The notes under the pieces: generated by a model
Databases searched by the model: none
What the model was told of the DNA's origin: nothing
What the model saw: the letters and a program-made list of their open reading frames with translations, nothing else
Made by a program: the position numbers and the translations under genes
NCBI GenBank assembly: GCA_026770025.1
Contig: JAMXDE010000003.1
Span: 2,852,001 to 2,916,000, forward strand
DNA from: Craspedostauros australis
Taxonomy: Eukaryota > Bacillariophyta > Bacillariophyceae > Mastogloiales > Achnanthaceae
Length of the DNA stretch: 64,000 nucleotides
Reading direction: 5' to 3'
Shown here: in pieces, positions 19,801 through 27,331 of the stretch
Numbering within the stretch: position 1 is the stretch's first letter
How the letters are laid out: every line of letters starts with the position of its first letter

Positions 19801-21497
19801 CACGGTGTGGCGACGGCATCGTCGGACCTAACGAACAGTGTGATCGAGGATCTCACAACTCCAATTCCGCCAGTTCACCGTGCACAACCAAGTGCCAGAA
19901 GCCAAGATGTGGCGATGGCATCCGCCAAAATGGAGAGGAGTGCGACGACGGCAACAAGAACAACAATGACAGCTGCACCAACCAATGCAAGCGCGCACGA
20001 TGTGGCGATGGAATCACAGGACCCAACGAACAGTGTGATCTCGGATCTCGCAACTCCAATTCCGCCAGTTCACAGTGCACAACCAAGTGCCAGAAGCCAA
20101 GGTGTGGCGATGGCATCCGTCAAAATGGAGAGGAGTGCGACGACGGTAACACGAGAACCACCGACAGCTGCACCAACCAATGCAAGAAAGCGCGGTGTGG
20201 CGACGGCATCGTCGGACCTAACGAACAGTGTGATCGAGGATCTCACAACTCCAATTCAGCCGGTTCCCAGTGTACAACCAAGTGCCAAAAGCCAAGATGT
20301 GGTGATGGTATCCGTCAAAATGGAGAGGAGTGCGACGACGGCAACACGAAGAACACGGACAGCTGCAGGAACGACTGCAAGAAGGCACGATGCGGTGATG
20401 GGATCGTTTCAACTGGCGAAGAGTGCGATGATGGAAACAATAACAACAATGACGGTTGCGACACCAACTGCAAGAGGCGTGCCATTGTATGCCCGGAGGT
20501 GAAGCTCGATTTCAACAACTATCCCAGTACAGGATTCATCTATGACGAGTGGTGGGGACCCAAGGGCGTCAAGGTGATCGCGAAGGCCAACAACAGAAAC
20601 GCCGGATACACCCCCCGACCACGATCAGGATGCCGATCTGGATCACTCACCTGCTACTGCAAGGACTGGAGGAGCAGCCGCCCTACAAGCTGCCCACGCT
20701 GGCAGAACACCAACAACGGCGGAGGAGCTGCCCGCGTGTTCGACACATGGAAACCAAGAGGATACAAGCGCGGTACGTACGAGGAGCGCAAGGGATGGAA
20801 CAACCCGCTCTGCGATGCCAATGACAAGTACGCTGGAGATGACGACTTGGGCGCGCCCAACAGATCCTGCGGTGGCCCTGGTATCGGCGACGGAGGCAAG
20901 AAGGGCAGGAAGTACCAGAACTGCCAAAAGCTCGGCAGAGTCCTCATCATCCAGGAGGGCAAGAAGACCTGCCCAGACGACGTCGGCTCCCCAGGAGGAA
21001 CCATCTCTTTCGAATTCGACACCAACAGGCTCGGCGGAGTCGAGGTCACACTGGGCAAGTTCATCGACATCGATGACGGACACACGAACCCGATCGTCGA
21101 TTTCACATTGGTCGGCAGGTCAAGTCCAACTCCCGGGCTCCGAAAGTACACCCAGATCACAGGAGGCAACGGAGTTTTCGACCTCAGGGTCTCCGTCAAG
21201 AACGTCAGACGCGTGCAGATCAGCTACAGAGGATCCGGCTGCATCGCCGAGGTGCGCTTCCGCCCCAGCAAGTGCCCACGACGTATGCTGCGTGTTGAGG
21301 AGGACGGATCGTTCAACCTTGGCAACTACACCAGCACCGAAGAGTATGACGACTTCCAGGACGACTACGAATCGGAATTCATCCAGCTCGGCGGCTCAGC
21401 GCAGGGTCATCAGTACGAAGACACTGAGCCAGCCATTGACACCGACCACGTCGTCTACGCCGAGGAGGCTGAGGACATGTTCCCCATGGATGCATAA
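10881..21497 (+). CDS. Giant secreted protein with about 92 cysteine-rich DUF4215-type repeats
   Basis: One uninterrupted frame of 3,538 codons. It has a signal peptide (cleavage likely after AIPAVYA), a unique N-terminal domain of about 160 residues containing six cysteines, and then repeats from about residue 184 to 3,205. Each repeat is 31-36 residues with the pattern CGDGI-x(2)-x-E-x-CD(D/L)G, then C-x(3)C; counting them by eye gives about 92. This matches the DUF4215 / Myxococcus cysteine-rich repeat, whose paired cysteines are expected to form disulphides. A unique C-terminal region of about 330 residues (from LDFNNYPSTGFIYDEWWGP) contains a probable beta-sandwich and ends in a very acidic tail. 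No membrane segment is present. Acidic DDGN motifs could bind calcium. It is probably a long, stiff extracellular or cell-surface fibre; that role is inferred. Confidence 0.92.
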   Translation: MMFARKGAVWALLVSALAAIPAVYAQGDAVATSDEPASGTEVCPLDYELLHFTEGASYNLPPIEIVSQGKTFVEFKVYNVFSTAGSIKEIYTEYQENNLDRATCTMDADLEPGKPADGVFRAECLCLKPVALVSLYVRDPTINATIGTGKTPECCHADLTNGYPTIKFTFLLDCVPDCDPTPFAVCGNGKLETGELCDDGNDVNDDGCTNECLLPKCGDGIVQDDEECDMGAANSNKEDAACTESCTIPKCGDGILQGSEECDDGNTINDDSCSNSCTTEVCGDGIKQEGEECDDGNAINNDECTNKCKLPICGDGIKQEGEECDDGNSDDEDGCTSQCKILVCGDGILQGDEECDDGNKVSNDGCSETCKSEVCGDGIKQDDEECDHGSQNSNGPNTRCSTDCELPVCGDGSVNKRLGEECDDGNDVNDDECTDECKLPRCGDGILQGDEECDDGNNDASDGCTNECKLAVCGDGITGPNEECDLGSQNSDGPNAQCTKDCNLPRCGDGILQNGEECDDGNKNNGDTCTNQCKKARCGDGIVGPNEQCDLGSQNSNSPGAQCTTKCQKPRCGDGIKQQGEQCDLGRSNSDSTNSKCSTTCKLPRCGDEILHPSRNEECDLGENNSNGPNTRCNANCKTPKCGDGIINKRLGEECDKGSNNSDGPNAQCTTTCTLPTCGDGIVQGDEECDDGNEDNTDGCTNNCKKAKCGDGIVGPNEQCDLGSRNSNSPGSQCTAKCQKPKCGDGIRQNGEECDDGDKINNNGCTNTCKKPRCGDGIKQANEECDKGRHNSNAANAQCTADCTIPKCGDGIKHIGELCDDGDKVNNDECTNNCKVPTCGDGIKQNGEQCDDGNKNNADGCTNNCRLPRCGDGIKQANEQCDDGNKDNTDGCTNQCKLARCGDGIKQDNEQCDLGPNNNNGPNTSCYTDCKVPRCGDNRLNNKSGEQCDLGGQNSNGANTRCNKNCKLPRCGDGLVNKRLGEQCDRGAQNSDGPNAQCTKDCKLPVCGDGIKHKDEECDDGNNDNSDDCTNQCKKAVCGDGIVGPNEQCDRGSQNSDGPNAQCTEDCKLPACGDGILQGDEQCDDGNKNNNDGCTNQCKKARCGDGIVGPNEQCDLGSQNSNGPNARCTLECTRPKCGDGIKQQGEQCDLGPNNSDSTNSKCSTTCKLPRCGDEILHPSRNEECDLGENNSNGPNTRCNANCKTPKCGDGIINKRLGEECDKGSNNSDGPNAQCTTTCTLPTCGDGIVQGDEECDDGNEDNTDGCTNNCKKAKCGDGIVGPNEQCDLGSRNSNSPGSQCTAKCQKPKCGDGIRQNGEECDDGDKINNNGCTNTCKKPRCGDGIKQANEECDKGRHNSNAANAQCTADCTIPKCGDGIKHIGELCDDGDKVNNDECTNNCKVPTCGDGIKQNGEQCDDGNKNNADGCTNNCRLPRCGDGIKQANEQCDDGNKDNTDGCTNQCKLARCGDGIKQDNEQCDLGPNNNNGPNTSCYTDCKVPRCGDNRLNNKSGEQCDLGGQNSNGANTRCNKNCKLPRCGDGLVNKRLGEQCDRGAQNSDGPNAQCTKDCKLPVCGDGIKHKDEECDDGNNDNSDDCTNQCKKAVCGDGIVGPNEQCDLGSRNSNSPGAQCTTKCQKPRCGDGILQGDEQCDDGNKNNGDTCTNQCKKARCGDGIAGPNEQCDLGSQNSNSPGAQCTTKCQKPRCGDGIRQNGEECDDGDKINNNGCTNTCKKPRCGDGIVGPNEQCDLGSHNSNSPGSLCTTKCQKPRCGDGIRQNGEECDDGNKNNNDGCTNQCKRARCGDGIVGPNEQCDLGSHNSNSPGSLCTTKCQKPRCGDGIRQNGEECDDGNKNNNDGCTNQCKRARCGDGIVGPNEQCDLGSKNSNSASSQCTTKCQKPRCGDGIRQNGEECDDGNKNNNDGCTNQCKKARCGDGIVGPNEQCDLGSQNSNSPGAQCTTKCQKPRCGDGIKQQGEQCDLGPNNSDSTNSKCSTTCKLPRCGDEILHPSRNEECDLGENNSNGPNTRCNANCKTPKCGDGIINKRLGEECDKGSNNSDGPNAQCTTTCTLPTCGDGIVQGDEECDDGNEDNTDGCTNNCKKAKCGDGIVGPNEQCDLGSRNSNSPGSQCTAKCQKPKCGDGIRQNGEECDDGDKINNNGCTNTCKKPRCGDGIKQANEECDKGRHNSNAANAQCTADCTIPKCGDGIKHIGELCDDGDKVNNDECTNNCKVPTCGDGIKQNGEQCDDGNKNNADGCTNNCRLPRCGDGIKQANEQCDDGNKDNTDGCTNQCKLARCGDGIKQDNEQCDLGPNNNNGPNTSCYTDCKVPRCGDNRLNNKSGEQCDLGGQNSNGANTRCNKNCKLPRCGDGLVNKRLGEQCDRGAQNSDGPNAQCTKDCKLPVCGDGIKHKDEECDDGNNDNSDDCTNQCKTPICGDGIRQNGEECDDGNKNNNDACTNQCKRARCGDGIVGPNEQCDDGNKNNGDACTNQCKKARCGDGFKAPNEECDDGNTNSNDSCTNNCKKARCGDGIVGPNEQCDLGSQNSNSPGAQCTTKCQKPRCGDGIRQNGEECDDGNKNNNDGCTNQCKRARCGDGIVGPNEQCDLGSKNSNSPGAQCTTKCQKPRCGDGIRQNGEECDDGNKNNNDGCTNQCKRARCGDGIVGPNEQCDLGSHNSNSASSQCTTKCQKPRCGDGIRQNGEECDDGNKNNNDGCTNQCKRARCGDGIVGPNEQCDLGSKNSNSPGSLCTTKCQKPRCGDGIRQNGEECDDGNKNNNDGCTNQCKRARCGDGIVGPNEQCDLGSKNSNSASSQCTTKCQKPRCGDGIRQNGEECDDGNTRTTDSCTNQCKRARCGDGIVGPNEQCDLGSRNSNSAGAQCTTKCQKPRCGDGIRQNGEECDDGNNINNDGCTNQCKRAKCGDGIVGPHEQCDLGSRNSNSASSQCTTKCQKPRCGDGIRQNGEECDDGNTRTTDSCTNQCKRARCGDGIVGPNEQCDRGSHNSNSASSPCTTKCQKPRCGDGIRQNGEECDDGNKNNNDSCTNQCKRARCGDGITGPNEQCDLGSRNSNSASSQCTTKCQKPRCGDGIRQNGEECDDGNTRTTDSCTNQCKKARCGDGIVGPNEQCDRGSHNSNSAGSQCTTKCQKPRCGDGIRQNGEECDDGNTKNTDSCRNDCKKARCGDGIVSTGEECDDGNNNNNDGCDTNCKRRAIVCPEVKLDFNNYPSTGFIYDEWWGPKGVKVIAKANNRNAGYTPRPRSGCRSGSLTCYCKDWRSSRPTSCPRWQNTNNGGGAARVFDTWKPRGYKRGTYEERKGWNNPLCDANDKYAGDDDLGAPNRSCGGPGIGDGGKKGRKYQNCQKLGRVLIIQEGKKTCPDDVGSPGGTISFEFDTNRLGGVEVTLGKFIDIDDGHTNPIVDFTLVGRSSPTPGLRKYTQITGGNGVFDLRVSVKNVRRVQISYRGSGCIAEVRFRPSKCPRRMLRVEEDGSFNLGNYTSTEEYDDFQDDYESEFIQLGGSAQGHQYEDTEPAIDTDHVVYAEEAEDMFPMDA
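12594..13991 (+). repeat. 14-repeat higher-order block, copy 1
   Basis: Encodes repeats 13-26 (466 residues) of the giant protein. Reading it beside the copies at 14289 and 16764 shows only a handful of base differences outside the first repeat, for example at 12892-12897 (ACATGC here and in copy 3, ACGTGC in copy 2). The first repeat differs more (GRSNSDS here, GPNNSDS in the other two). Confidence 0.9.
14289..15686 (+). repeat. 14-repeat higher-order block, copy 2
   Basis: Offset 1,695 bp (565 codons) from copy 1, so the reading frame is kept. It encodes repeats 30-43 in the same order as copy 1. Three different repeats (27-29) lie between copies 1 and 2. Confidence 0.9.
16764..18161 (+). 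repeat. 14-repeat higher-order block, copy 3
   Basis: Offset 2,475 bp (825 codons) from copy 2 and encoding repeats 55-68. Identity ends in the linker after the last repeat, where AAAGCAGTC of copies 1 and 2 is replaced by ACGCCAATA. Eleven other repeats (44-54) lie between copies 2 and 3. Confidence 0.9.
18441..20390 (+). repeat. Ten tandem 195-bp dimers in the giant repeat gene
   Basis: From 18441 the coding sequence alternates a 34-residue unit (CGDGIVGPNEQCDLGS type) and a 31-residue unit (CGDGIRQNGEECDDGN type). The period is exactly 195 bp for ten cycles (18441, 18636, 18831 and so on, to 20196). Variation is concentrated in the short segment after DLGS and after DDGN. A shorter stretch of the same dimer occurs near 16089-16670. 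Confidence 0.92.
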
Positions 21498-22465
21498 ACA
21501 CAAGGTATTCTCCAAAACACGAAGTAATACAAAACTCATAGTAACAAACAAACAAACAAACAAACAAACAAACAAACGAGAATTGACCCTCAAGAGCCAG
21601 GTTCCGACATGCGCGCGAGTACTCTACTCCACTTGACTCGACCTTCCTGAACCTCCCAAATTCATCAGCTGCGGAATTGACGATGGCGACATTCCAACAA
21701 CGTCACGGTATGCCCTCTACGGGTCCAGTGTGGCACTCTAATCTGTTGAGATTATTGTGCTGTGTTTCCTCATAGAGTGTGATACTCTGCTTCGCTCTGG
21801 CGTGAAGCATTATGACACTATGTAATGCAATAGTGGTCTAGTTGTGGTTGGGACCTGCATACCCATTATGATTTTCGCCCATGAAGTGTGCGCAGGTTTG
21901 AGTAACGGGAAACGAAACAGAGCAACAAGTTTGTGATCGGGATTTTATGCATGACTAAAAAGTCACCGTCATGCTGAGGAGAAGAGATCCATTCGACTCA
22001 AATGCGCAATGTGTGTGCCCAATCGAATCACGCCCTCTAAAGTACCGCTCGTGACTGGCAGGTGAGAATTCACTCCGAGCTCTTTCGGCAAACTTCGTTC
22101 CGTCAACATCTTTGCAGAGAGGTGGACACACAGAGACATGTGTCGTGCCATCTGCGAAACACCACGACCGCGTCCTTTTCGTGTGCAGAGAGAGAGAGAG
22201 GCCGCGCGAATGCGAACACACAAACCAACAGCAACTGGAGAACAAAGGCGCCAGTCTTCCTCTTCCCCACAACAAAGAAACAGAGAAAGAAAGGAACGTG
22301 GGCGGGAATGTAATACATATCATATTCTATTTTACTATTCTATTATACGACCTAATACAAGTAGATCAGAATAGGTACATTATTCTCTCCAAACACTCAA
22401 CTCCTCAGAACTGTCCAACCTCGGCCTCCTTCCTATCGCAGAACTGTCACCAAGCACGACCCACC
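21498..22465. other. Intergenic region with (AAAC)n microsatellite
   Basis: The 3' flank of the giant gene holds a tetranucleotide run of AAAC at about 21544-21577, some 50 bp after the stop. The rest is the upstream region of the next plus-strand gene, with an AT-rich stretch near 22310-22390. No gene is supported. Confidence 0.7.
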
Positions 22466-24319
22466 ATGGCATCGTCAGAGGCAACCGCAGCATCTATGAC
22501 TGCTGAATCACAATGCAAGGTGCCCGCCACCAACCAAGCAGCCGGGGCGGTGCGTTCGCATGCGGCGGTGTCAGAAGAATCCGAGGATCACGACGAACAA
22601 CTGAGCACCAAACGCCGCAAGATCGATGCTCCGGCGCCCGTCTCTTCTGACAGCAGTGAAGAGGGCCCCAAACAGGCAAAGTCAAAGGGAGGCGCGGAAA
22701 TGGACGTGGATGCGGATGCAAACAAGTCTGTGACGGATCCAGTCGAAGATTCACCGTCGGTGCGTCCATTCGACGATGTGTGGAACGAGCTGACGTACGA
22801 CCAGCCCAAGGTGTACGCAGGCCTGTCCAACCTCTTGGACATGACGGTGGAACATTGGGAGGAACTGATGGAGAGCTGCCCAGAGTACGCGTGGGATCAC
22901 TGGAAGCACTTCATCTCCAAGTGGTACTGCGTGAGGATGGGCAAGTCCATTTGGCTCAGCTGGACGGACATTTCATACTCGCAGGAGCAATGGCGTGCTT
23001 CGCAGACCGGCGCAGCAGCCGCAGCGGGCGCCGACTTGGAGCCATGCTTCACGTATGATTCTGTCCACGTTTACATCGACAAGAACGACGTGGATCGGAA
23101 GGAGGCAACAGGATTGCTCATGTCCCTGATGAAATTGATCGAAGCCAGCTGCAAATCTAGCACAACAACGAAGAACAAGACGATGACGGTCAAGTCCTCC
23201 ACCTTCCTCAGGGAGATTCTCCTGCAATCCACCATGGATTGTGACAAATTGTGTCTTCAGAACTGCACCATCGGCAACGACGCGCAGATCTCGCGGTGGC
23301 TCGCAACTCGTTCCAGCATCTTCTTTCGAGATTGTTGCTTCGAGCAACAGGGCGATGGGGCCGGCGACAGCAGCGACGACGACGACGACGACGATGGCAG
23401 CACCAACAACGTCAATGCCAGTGACAAACAGAGCGCTGCTGTGATGGTCAGAAATCTCCCGGGCTCCTGCAAATCCGACGACGCGGCATCCAGCATCTTC
23501 CAATCCATCTCAGACAACGCATCCTCTTTGGAGCATTTGGCGATTTGGAGTCCAAAGGGGCTGTTGGACCACGAGAAGATACCCTTCTTAACCTACGCGA
23601 TCAAGAAATGCACGAACCTAAAAAAGCTGGAAATCTGCGACTACGACAATACGATGTCCCAGAAGTCCTGGAACGCCATCGTAGATGCCACAACGAAATG
23701 CAAGGTGCTCGAGAAGATTTGCTTTCGCGGATACAGACCAACACCGTCCCATCGTCGGCAGAACAACAATGGTGATGCGGGTCGGGCAAGTCAGAACGCA
23801 GACAACGCTGATGGGCGTGGTACGACGGCAAGAGACGAAGGGGAGTGGCTTCGAGGCTTGTGCAAATTGATCGAAAGCAGCCACGATGTGTCCAAGCGGT
23901 TGTTTTCCATCACGTACCACTTCACGACTACTGAGGGGCACAGCGCTCCCGCGTTCCGCGATCAAAATGCCACAGCGCGCGGTTCTGATGAATTCACACT
24001 CGCAGAACGCAAACTCAACACCAAACAGCTGTGGAGCAGCATGCAGCACAGCGCCGCCATCTCGCATTTGGATTTGAATTGGAATGAATTCGACGACCCT
24101 GAAACCCTTGGCAAGCTTACTCAACGCATGGATATGAACCGTCTCCACAATATCAGCGAGGTTGTTGCTCTGGACGCGGCAAGGACCGACAACATGGCGC
24201 TGCTGGGCCATCTGTTGTGCCATTCGTCGGTGAGCAACAACCCAGAGATCATGCTGCACATCATCAGCCTCGCCAATCTCATGATCAAGGATTGTTGGGA
24301 GTTGGGCAAAGCTTCCTAG
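22466..24319 (+). CDS. Unrecognised 617-residue protein, possible leucine-rich repeats
   Basis: The start is the ATG in a CCACCATGGC context; the frame is open further upstream but codes for unlikely sequence there. Residues 1-90 are Ala/Ser/Glu-rich with a basic cluster (KRRKID) that could be a nuclear signal. An acidic run of about eight Asp lies near residue 307. Parts of the second half, such as LEHLAIWSP, NLKKLEICDYDN and VLEKICFRGY, are spaced like ribonuclease-inhibitor-type leucine-rich repeats, and LDLNWNEFDDPETLGKL resembles a later one. No catalytic motif or membrane segment is seen. Function is unknown; a protein-interaction role is the most that can be inferred. Confidence 0.75.
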   Translation: MASSEATAASMTAESQCKVPATNQAAGAVRSHAAVSEESEDHDEQLSTKRRKIDAPAPVSSDSSEEGPKQAKSKGGAEMDVDADANKSVTDPVEDSPSVRPFDDVWNELTYDQPKVYAGLSNLLDMTVEHWEELMESCPEYAWDHWKHFISKWYCVRMGKSIWLSWTDISYSQEQWRASQTGAAAAAGADLEPCFTYDSVHVYIDKNDVDRKEATGLLMSLMKLIEASCKSSTTTKNKTMTVKSSTFLREILLQSTMDCDKLCLQNCTIGNDAQISRWLATRSSIFFRDCCFEQQGDGAGDSSDDDDDDDGSTNNVNASDKQSAAVMVRNLPGSCKSDDAASSIFQSISDNASSLEHLAIWSPKGLLDHEKIPFLTYAIKKCTNLKKLEICDYDNTMSQKSWNAIVDATTKCKVLEKICFRGYRPTPSHRRQNNNGDAGRASQNADNADGRGTTARDEGEWLRGLCKLIESSHDVSKRLFSITYHFTTTEGHSAPAFRDQNATARGSDEFTLAERKLNTKQLWSSMQHSAAISHLDLNWNEFDDPETLGKLTQRMDMNRLHNISEVVALDAARTDNMALLGHLLCHSSVSNNPEIMLHIISLANLMIKDCWELGKAS

Positions 24320-24732
24320 TTGGCGGGATGGACTGCAGAAGTAGACGCAGGAGAGTCAAAAGTGGAAAGAGCAGAGCCAACAACACCACACCAGCAGAAC
24401 AGCGACGAACATGCAAACACAACCAGAGCACCAGAACTCTGCCATCGATCGAAGCAACCAACAATAACAACAGAAATACGTAGCAATGCCAACAACATCA
24501 TAACCGGCGCGGACAGCACCATCCACGAATGGTCATGCGCCAACGTAATCGAACAAAGGAGAATACTCTTGGCACATTTGGACTAATCTACTCAACGATT
24601 CAATGCCATTGTTGGCGCTGAGGACTCGGATTTGCAAGCTCTGTTTTAAACCATGATACTCGTGCGTTGCATTCTCCCACAGCATTTCAACTTTGTGTGC
24701 TGCTTCGTGTGGAGTAATAGCATACACGTTAC
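24320..24732. other. Convergent intergenic region
   Basis: This lies between the 3' ends of the plus-strand leucine-rich-like gene and the minus-strand sirtuin gene. It is A/C-rich with no supported gene and probably contains both 3' untranslated regions. Confidence 0.6.
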
Positions 24733-24760
24733 CGCAATCGCAATCGCAATCACAATCGCA
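24733..24760. repeat. (CGCAAT)n hexamer repeat spanning the sirtuin stop codon
   Basis: Four to five units of CGCAAT, one degenerate (CACAAT). On the minus strand the degenerate unit supplies the TGA that ends the sirtuin frame, so the C-terminal residue and stop lie within a simple repeat. Confidence 0.8.
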
Positions 24761-26180
24761 TGAACTCGTCTGCCACGCGGGACAAGATTTCACCTGCCGG
24801 ACCTTCCAATTTGAGGACGTCCGGATGACTGCCATCGTCTGGCAACAGCTCCTGCTCCACGCGCGTTGGCCCCACGCTGACGATTGCGATGGGCGTGTCG
24901 GATTGGAATGCCGCACGCACATGCCGAAAGGCGGAATGCACCGCCAGCGACGTCCCGACCACCAAGATCCCATCCGCGGATTGCACTGCCTGCTGGCATT
25001 TGGACACGCGATGCTTCGGCACGGTGTCTCCAAAGAAGACGACGTCGGGCTTGAGGATGCCCGTGCCGCACGACGGACAATGGGGCACGCAGACCTGCGT
25101 GAAATCCGTTGACTGAGATATCTGTGCATCGCCGTCGGGTCGCAGCGCGTCGTTCGGTTGGTGCTGGGACCGCAGCACGTTTTGCAACCAACCTTCGTTG
25201 ACGTCGTTCAACAATTTCTGGTACTCATTGCGCTCCGATGTGGCATCGCACTGCATGCAGCGGATGGTATCGCCACGTCCATGCAATGGCACGACGTGCT
25301 GCGAACCGGATCTCTCGTGCAGGGAGTCGACATTTTGCGTAATCACGGACAGGGACTGCTGACCGGACGAGAAGTAGATGTCGTCAGGGTTGCGATGGAA
25401 GCGCTCGGCATCGTCAAACGTGACGCCCACCTTGCCGCACTGCTCGAGCTGCGAGATGGCCCGATGCCCGCGGTTGGGTTGCGCTTGATGGAAGGTGGAC
25501 CAACCCACCATGGATCGACCCCAGTAGATCTGACGGCGGCGCTCGCTGCTCATGAATTCGGAATGCAAGATGGGCTTGTGACCACGGTGGTAGGATCCAT
25601 TGTGCCCGCGGTAGTCAGGAATTCCGGATTCAGTGGAGAGTCCGGCTCCGGTGATGCAAAGCACGGACGATTTGGGCAGCAGCCACTGCGCGAGCTGGTC
25701 GGCGTATTGCGTCATCTTGGCTTCAGATAGCAACGTGCTGGGGTCTGGCGGCGGCTGCTCATCTTTCGATAGCTGACCGATACGACGGTATCGGCGCCGT
25801 GGGGTGGGTGAAGCAGACCGAAGCATCGGCACCGACGATGACGCAGACGTTGATTCCCGAATGCCTGAGCTCTCCTTGGCGATGCTCAACAAACGTGTGC
25901 TGTCTCGGCCTCGAGCGAACATCCGAGCCGACTGGCTGTGAAATTTCACCATCCTAATCTTGTTGAAGCTATTGCTCTGCATGCCTCCGAGGGTTGAGCG
26001 CTGGCATGAGTGTGAGGATGAGTGCGAGGATGAGCGTGAATCCACTCTCCTGTGCGGAAGCCTCGTCGAATGCGTTGCGTGGGTTGGCGCGGGAAGTAGA
26101 GGCCGCAAAGACGACGCTGCTGTGATGTGGATTGCGAGCACAGCAAGGCAGAACAGATGAGTGAATCGAATGGAAGGCAT
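24750..26180 (-). CDS. Class II sirtuin (SIRT4-like NAD-dependent deacylase)
   Basis: A 476-residue protein with a complete Sir2 core. The NAD-binding GAGLSTESGIPDYRG is at 178-192, TQNVDSLH near 281-288, and catalytic His300 lies in VPLHGRGD. Zinc-binding cysteines are C308-x2-C311 and C368-x2-C371. LKPDVVFFGDTVPK and VVGTSLAVHSAFR follow. The RGH, GRSMVGW and IVSVGPTR signatures fit class II (SIRT4) better than the other classes. An insertion of about 25 residues (around 251-277) precedes TQNVD. The first 150 residues begin with a hydrophobic signal-like segment (FCLAVLAIHITAASS) followed by a Ser/Arg/His-rich, acid-poor stretch. That suggests organelle import, perhaps a bipartite plastid leader if the organism is photosynthetic. 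Confidence 0.93.
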   Translation of the reverse strand: MPSIRFTHLFCLAVLAIHITAASSLRPLLPAPTHATHSTRLPHRRVDSRSSSHSSSHSCQRSTLGGMQSNSFNKIRMVKFHSQSARMFARGRDSTRLLSIAKESSGIRESTSASSSVPMLRSASPTPRRRYRRIGQLSKDEQPPPDPSTLLSEAKMTQYADQLAQWLLPKSSVLCITGAGLSTESGIPDYRGHNGSYHRGHKPILHSEFMSSERRRQIYWGRSMVGWSTFHQAQPNRGHRAISQLEQCGKVGVTFDDAERFHRNPDDIYFSSGQQSLSVITQNVDSLHERSGSQHVVPLHGRGDTIRCMQCDATSERNEYQKLLNDVNEGWLQNVLRSQHQPNDALRPDGDAQISQSTDFTQVCVPHCPSCGTGILKPDVVFFGDTVPKHRVSKCQQAVQSADGILVVGTSLAVHSAFRHVRAAFQSDTPIAIVSVGPTRVEQELLPDDGSHPDVLKLEGPAGEILSRVADEFMRL

Positions 26181-27331
26181 CAGCCGCAGTACCGAGGCAT
26201 GGGTAGGGTGGAGTGGGGTAGAGCGGAGTGAAGCGAAGTGGTGTTTGCGAGAGACGCCGCTTCAGATGAGCATCCACAGAGAGGCAACAAACGAAGTTGA
26301 TGGAGCAAGGGGACAGAGAGACGGAAAGATGCGCAGCCGAACCTTTGGATGCAACCACGTTTCGGAATGAGCCAATCGAGTTGGAATTCATACTGGGACA
26401 GACTAGTTGCAAACGTCTTGTGTCCTACTTTGATACTCGAGAATAGCATCACACAGCATTCTGACCCACGGTCATGACACCCTCCTTCTCTTTTTCCTCC
26501 CCGTCCTTTAATCATTACCTGTATCTGCACCATGATCAATCTGATCCATACACTCTGCGCGCTCCTGATCTTTTGAATTGCAAACCTTCTCGATTCCTTT
26601 TTGAACTGTTAAACAATACCAACAGCATCATGACGGCAATGCATGGGAGACCCAACCTGCTTCAACGACGGGAGGGAATTCAATGGCAAATTCCGACAAC
26701 AACTGCAACAGAAACTATTACTTGGTTGCAACTGCAACAGAATGATATAATATTATATGTGATATGATCAATTATCCATTGCAGGACAACAACAGATTGA
26801 AGACGGAGTAGAAGAAGCAGTAGTCTGCCCTCAACACACTGAACCATGAGGATGAGTGCAGAGTCATGGCAACTGTGTGAACATCGTTTCTTCATCCAAC
26901 TATTACAACTAACTAATTCAAACAACACACAGAGGCAAGAGATTAGTACAACCAACATCACTCTTATTCATGGTTCTATCACTATTTCTCTACTTTGTAA
27001 AGCATGCTCCATGTGAACTGCATCAAACAGGGTTTCTGCAGTTTGCAAGGCTCTTCTTACGACCCATAGCAGTGAAGAGGACACGAATTCGACTCAACGC
27101 AGGTCAACACGCTAAGTGTGTAGCTCGTACTGCTCTCTGGATGGCAGGGTGCCTTGTACGAAAGATAAAATGCACGAAAGATAAAATGCTCCAATGACAA
27201 GCACGATACGAGCTACGACTCTCATGTCATCTAGAGTATGATATCATGCTGTACGTTCATGATCCTATAATGCCAATTATAAGAATGACATCATCACCAA
27301 GGACAGTGCAGAAAACCTACTCAACTCTGCT
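26181..27331. other. Intergenic region, 1.15 kb, no gene seen
   Basis: This contains the promoter side of the sirtuin gene and the 3' flank of the dioxygenase gene. The middle (26490-27000) is more AT-rich than the surroundings, with an ATATAATATTATATG patch at about 26747. The only frames are short and unconvincing. Confidence 0.6.

Noticed and set aside
12172-20502. A second plus-strand frame, open for 2,776 codons inside the giant repeat gene, and long open minus-strand frames opposite it
   Set aside because: The repeat units happen to lack stops in these frames, so copying units extends the openness automatically. The proteins are monotonous (Ala/Ser/Thr-rich or hydrophobic) with no signal or domain, while the main frame has a signal peptide and cysteine motif.
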